NCBI GenBank assembly: GCA_016868355.1
Contig: VGHB01000008.1
Span: forward strand, 62,001 to 126,000
Source of the DNA: Betaproteobacteria bacterium
Lineage (GTDB): Bacteria > Pseudomonadota > Gammaproteobacteria > Burkholderiales > Burkholderiaceae_C
Direction of reading: 5' to 3'
Length of the DNA stretch: 64,000 nt
The position numbers and the translations under genes were made by a program. The notes under the pieces are model-generated. The model had not been told where the DNA came from. It made no database searches and worked only from the letters and a program-made list of their open reading frames with translations. Positions 62,951 to 64,000 of the stretch are shown one piece after another; positions within the stretch are counted from its first letter, which is position 1; each line of letters begins with the position of its first letter.

Positions 62951-62978
62951 AAAGGACAAGGGGCACCGAAGCGCCCCT
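62951..62978 (-). terminator. Candidate terminator downstream of efp
   Basis: On the minus strand AGGGGC (62973-62978) pairs with GCCCCT (62959-62964) around an 8-nt loop, followed by TGTCCTTT. The T-run is interrupted, so strength is uncertain. It lies between the efp stop and the mnmC start. Confidence 0.45.
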
Positions 62979-63001
62979 GTGGCTTGCCCATGAGGCGTGA
63001 A

Positions 63002-63556
63002 TCAAACGCGCTTTTTGTATTCGTGCGTACGGGTGTCGATTTCGATCTTGTCGCCGTCTTCAACGAACAGCGGGACCGTGATTTCGAAGCCGGTGCCCAC
63101 CAGGCGAGCGGGTTTCATCACCTTGCCCGACGTGTCGCCCTTGACGGCCGGCTCGGTATTGATTTGGCGCACGACTGTGGTGGGCATTTCAACCGAGATC
63201 GCCTTGCCGTCATAGAAGGTCACTTCCACCTGCATGCCGTCTTCGAGGTAGCTGATGGCGTCACCCATATTTTCCGATTCCACCTCGTACTGGTTGTACT
63301 CAGTGTCCATGAACACATACATCGGGTCAGCAAAGTAGGAGTAGGAGCACTCCTTCTTGTCGAGGATGATCTGGTCCATCTTGTCGTCGGCCTTGAAGAC
63401 GACTTCGGCCCCGCCGCCGTTGAGCAGGTTCTTTATCTTCATGCGCACGGTGGCTGCACCCCGGCCACCTCGGCTGTATTCGGACTTGAGAACAACCATC
63501 GGATCTTTGCCTTGCATGATCACGTTGCCGGCGCGGATTTCTTGAGCGAGTTTCAT
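63002..63556 (-). CDS. efp: Translation elongation factor P (Arg32 type)
   Basis: A 184-residue EF-P that rescues ribosomes stalled on consecutive prolines. The KOW-like domain I tip is SEYSRGGRG with Arg32 at the position that is lysine in E. coli. Arg32 is the residue rhamnosylated by EarP, whose gene lies directly upstream. Domains II and III include [23 protein letters not shown] and a C-terminal [29 protein letters not shown] 63556 is 43 bp after earP. Confidence 0.98.
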   Translation of the reverse strand: MKLAQEIRAGNVIMQGKDPMVVLKSEYSRGGRGAATVRMKIKNLLNGGGAEVVFKADDKMDQIILDKKECSYSYFADPMYVFMDTEYNQYEVESENMGDAISYLEDGMQVEVTFYDGKAISVEMPTTVVRQINTEPAVKGDTSGKVMKPARLVGTGFEITVPLFVEDGDKIEIDTRTHEYKKRV

Positions 63557-63599
63557 AGTGTGCTGGGTGTGGGTCCGGGAATCGGAACAACCCGGTATT

Positions 63600-64000
63600 C
63601 TAGCCCGGCCCGCCGCGTTCCGCCACGAAGTGCATCAAGGCCTGAGCCAAAGGAACCTGCCTCATCAGGCGGGCGCACGACTGCTGTGCGGCTTGGCTCC
63701 AGGCATCCTCGGCCGACCAAGGAAAGGCCGCGCCACCAGGCCAGGGGCCTAAGCCATTCCAGGCCCACCACCAGGGCATGACGCTGGCGTGCAGGGTGGG
63801 GCCGTCGGCACCCGGGACGGCATCCCAAAAGGCCTGAAGCTTTCCAGCGTGTGCGCCGTCGCGTTGCGGGTACAGCTGCCAGATGAAGGGGCGCCCGGCC
63901 CACAGTGCCCGCACCAGCGAGTCCTCGCCCCGCACCATATTCAAGTCGCACGCCCACAGCAGGTGGTCGAAATCCTCGCTGCTCAACCACGGCAGTTCGG
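63600..64000 (-). CDS. earP: EF-P arginine rhamnosyltransferase EarP, C-terminal part
   Basis: The 3' part (about 133 codons) of earP, running out of the window at 64000. The visible portion starts with [20 protein letters not shown] and continues through [20 protein letters not shown] and [17 protein letters not shown]. This is the C-terminal nucleotide-sugar-binding half, including the acidic/Arg RGEDS region used for dTDP-rhamnose. EarP transfers rhamnose to EF-P Arg32. The adjacent efp gene downstream and its Arg32 strengthen the call. The N-terminal half is outside the window. Confidence 0.93.
   Translation of the reverse strand, partial: ELPWLSSEDFDHLLWACDLNMVRGEDSLVRALWAGRPFIWQLYPQRDGAHAGKLQAFWDAVPGADGPTLHASVMPWWWAWNGLGPWPGGAAFPWSAEDAWSQAAQQSCARLMRQVPLAQALMHFVAERGGPG

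Overview
This window is a GC-rich, gene-dense chromosomal segment of a betaproteobacterium, most likely a member of the Burkholderiales (Comamonadaceae or a close relative; the family-level call is inference). The signs are: the conserved order pilW-rodZ-ispG-hisS-yfgM-bamB-der followed by hfq-hflX-hflK-hflC-DUF2065-hisZ-purA; a separate HisZ; a structured leader before sucA resembling the Burkholderiales sucA RNA motif; an EF-P with Arg32 next to its rhamnosyltransferase EarP; and an etfB-etfA-acyl-CoA dehydrogenase cluster. I see no insertion sequence, prophage, integrase, CRISPR array, toxin-antitoxin pair or defence island. Nearly everything is core metabolism or housekeeping.

Layout. 1-4.5 kb: end of etfB, etfA, a DmdC/FadE-like acyl-CoA dehydrogenase, a nitronate monooxygenase and, convergent, a YkgJ-type cysteine cluster protein. 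4.6-10.5 kb: the 2-oxoglutarate dehydrogenase operon (sucA, odhB, lpd) behind a hairpin-rich leader, with a 50-bp imperfect tandem repeat between odhB and lpd. 10.5-14.8 kb: zapE, a small YdcH-like protein, a DinG-family Fe-S helicase, and bamD on the other strand. 14.8-19.2 kb: rluD, scpB, rluB (with long low-complexity tails and a 30-residue repeat) and ndk. 19.3-28.1 kb: rlmN-pilW-rodZ-ispG-hisS-yfgM-bamB-der, mostly overlapping or tightly spaced. 28.2-35.3 kb: hfq-hflX-hflK-hflC-DUF2065-hisZ-purA-phosphoribosyltransferase.

35.3-45.5 kb: on the minus strand a penicillin-acylase family enzyme and a tRNA-Leu(CAG) with its own terminator; on the plus strand rnr; then the minus-strand glycine cleavage operon gcvT-gcvH-gcvP headed by a tandem glycine riboswitch. 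45.5-57.2 kb: a CoA-binding protein, an S46 dipeptidyl-peptidase, an acyl-CoA synthetase, an ECHDC3-like crotonase homologue that lacks both catalytic glutamates, ferredoxin-NADP reductase, selD, ETF-ubiquinone oxidoreductase, a short-chain dehydrogenase, a hot-dog thioesterase and 3-oxoacid CoA-transferase scoAB. 57.2-64 kb: a lipoprotein-like gamma-glutamyltransferase, pyrD, rpiA, mnmC, efp and the cut-off earP.

How the genes fit together. EtfAB and ETF-QO, at opposite ends of the window, carry electrons from acyl-CoA dehydrogenases to the quinone pool. The acyl-CoA synthetase, thioesterase and ScoAB handle CoA activation and transfer, and SucA-OdhB-Lpd closes the TCA cycle. Lpd, the only E3 seen here, could also serve the glycine cleavage system. 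BamB and BamD belong to the outer-membrane BAM complex, HflK/HflC to FtsH control, and EarP/EF-P to translation of proline stretches. The more unusual points are regulatory or structural: the sucA leader, the tandem glycine riboswitch with an abutting long hairpin, the 50-bp tandem repeat in the odhB-lpd gap, REP-like palindromes inside the hflK coding sequence, the RluB repeat tail, and an rnr gene with no conventional start codon.
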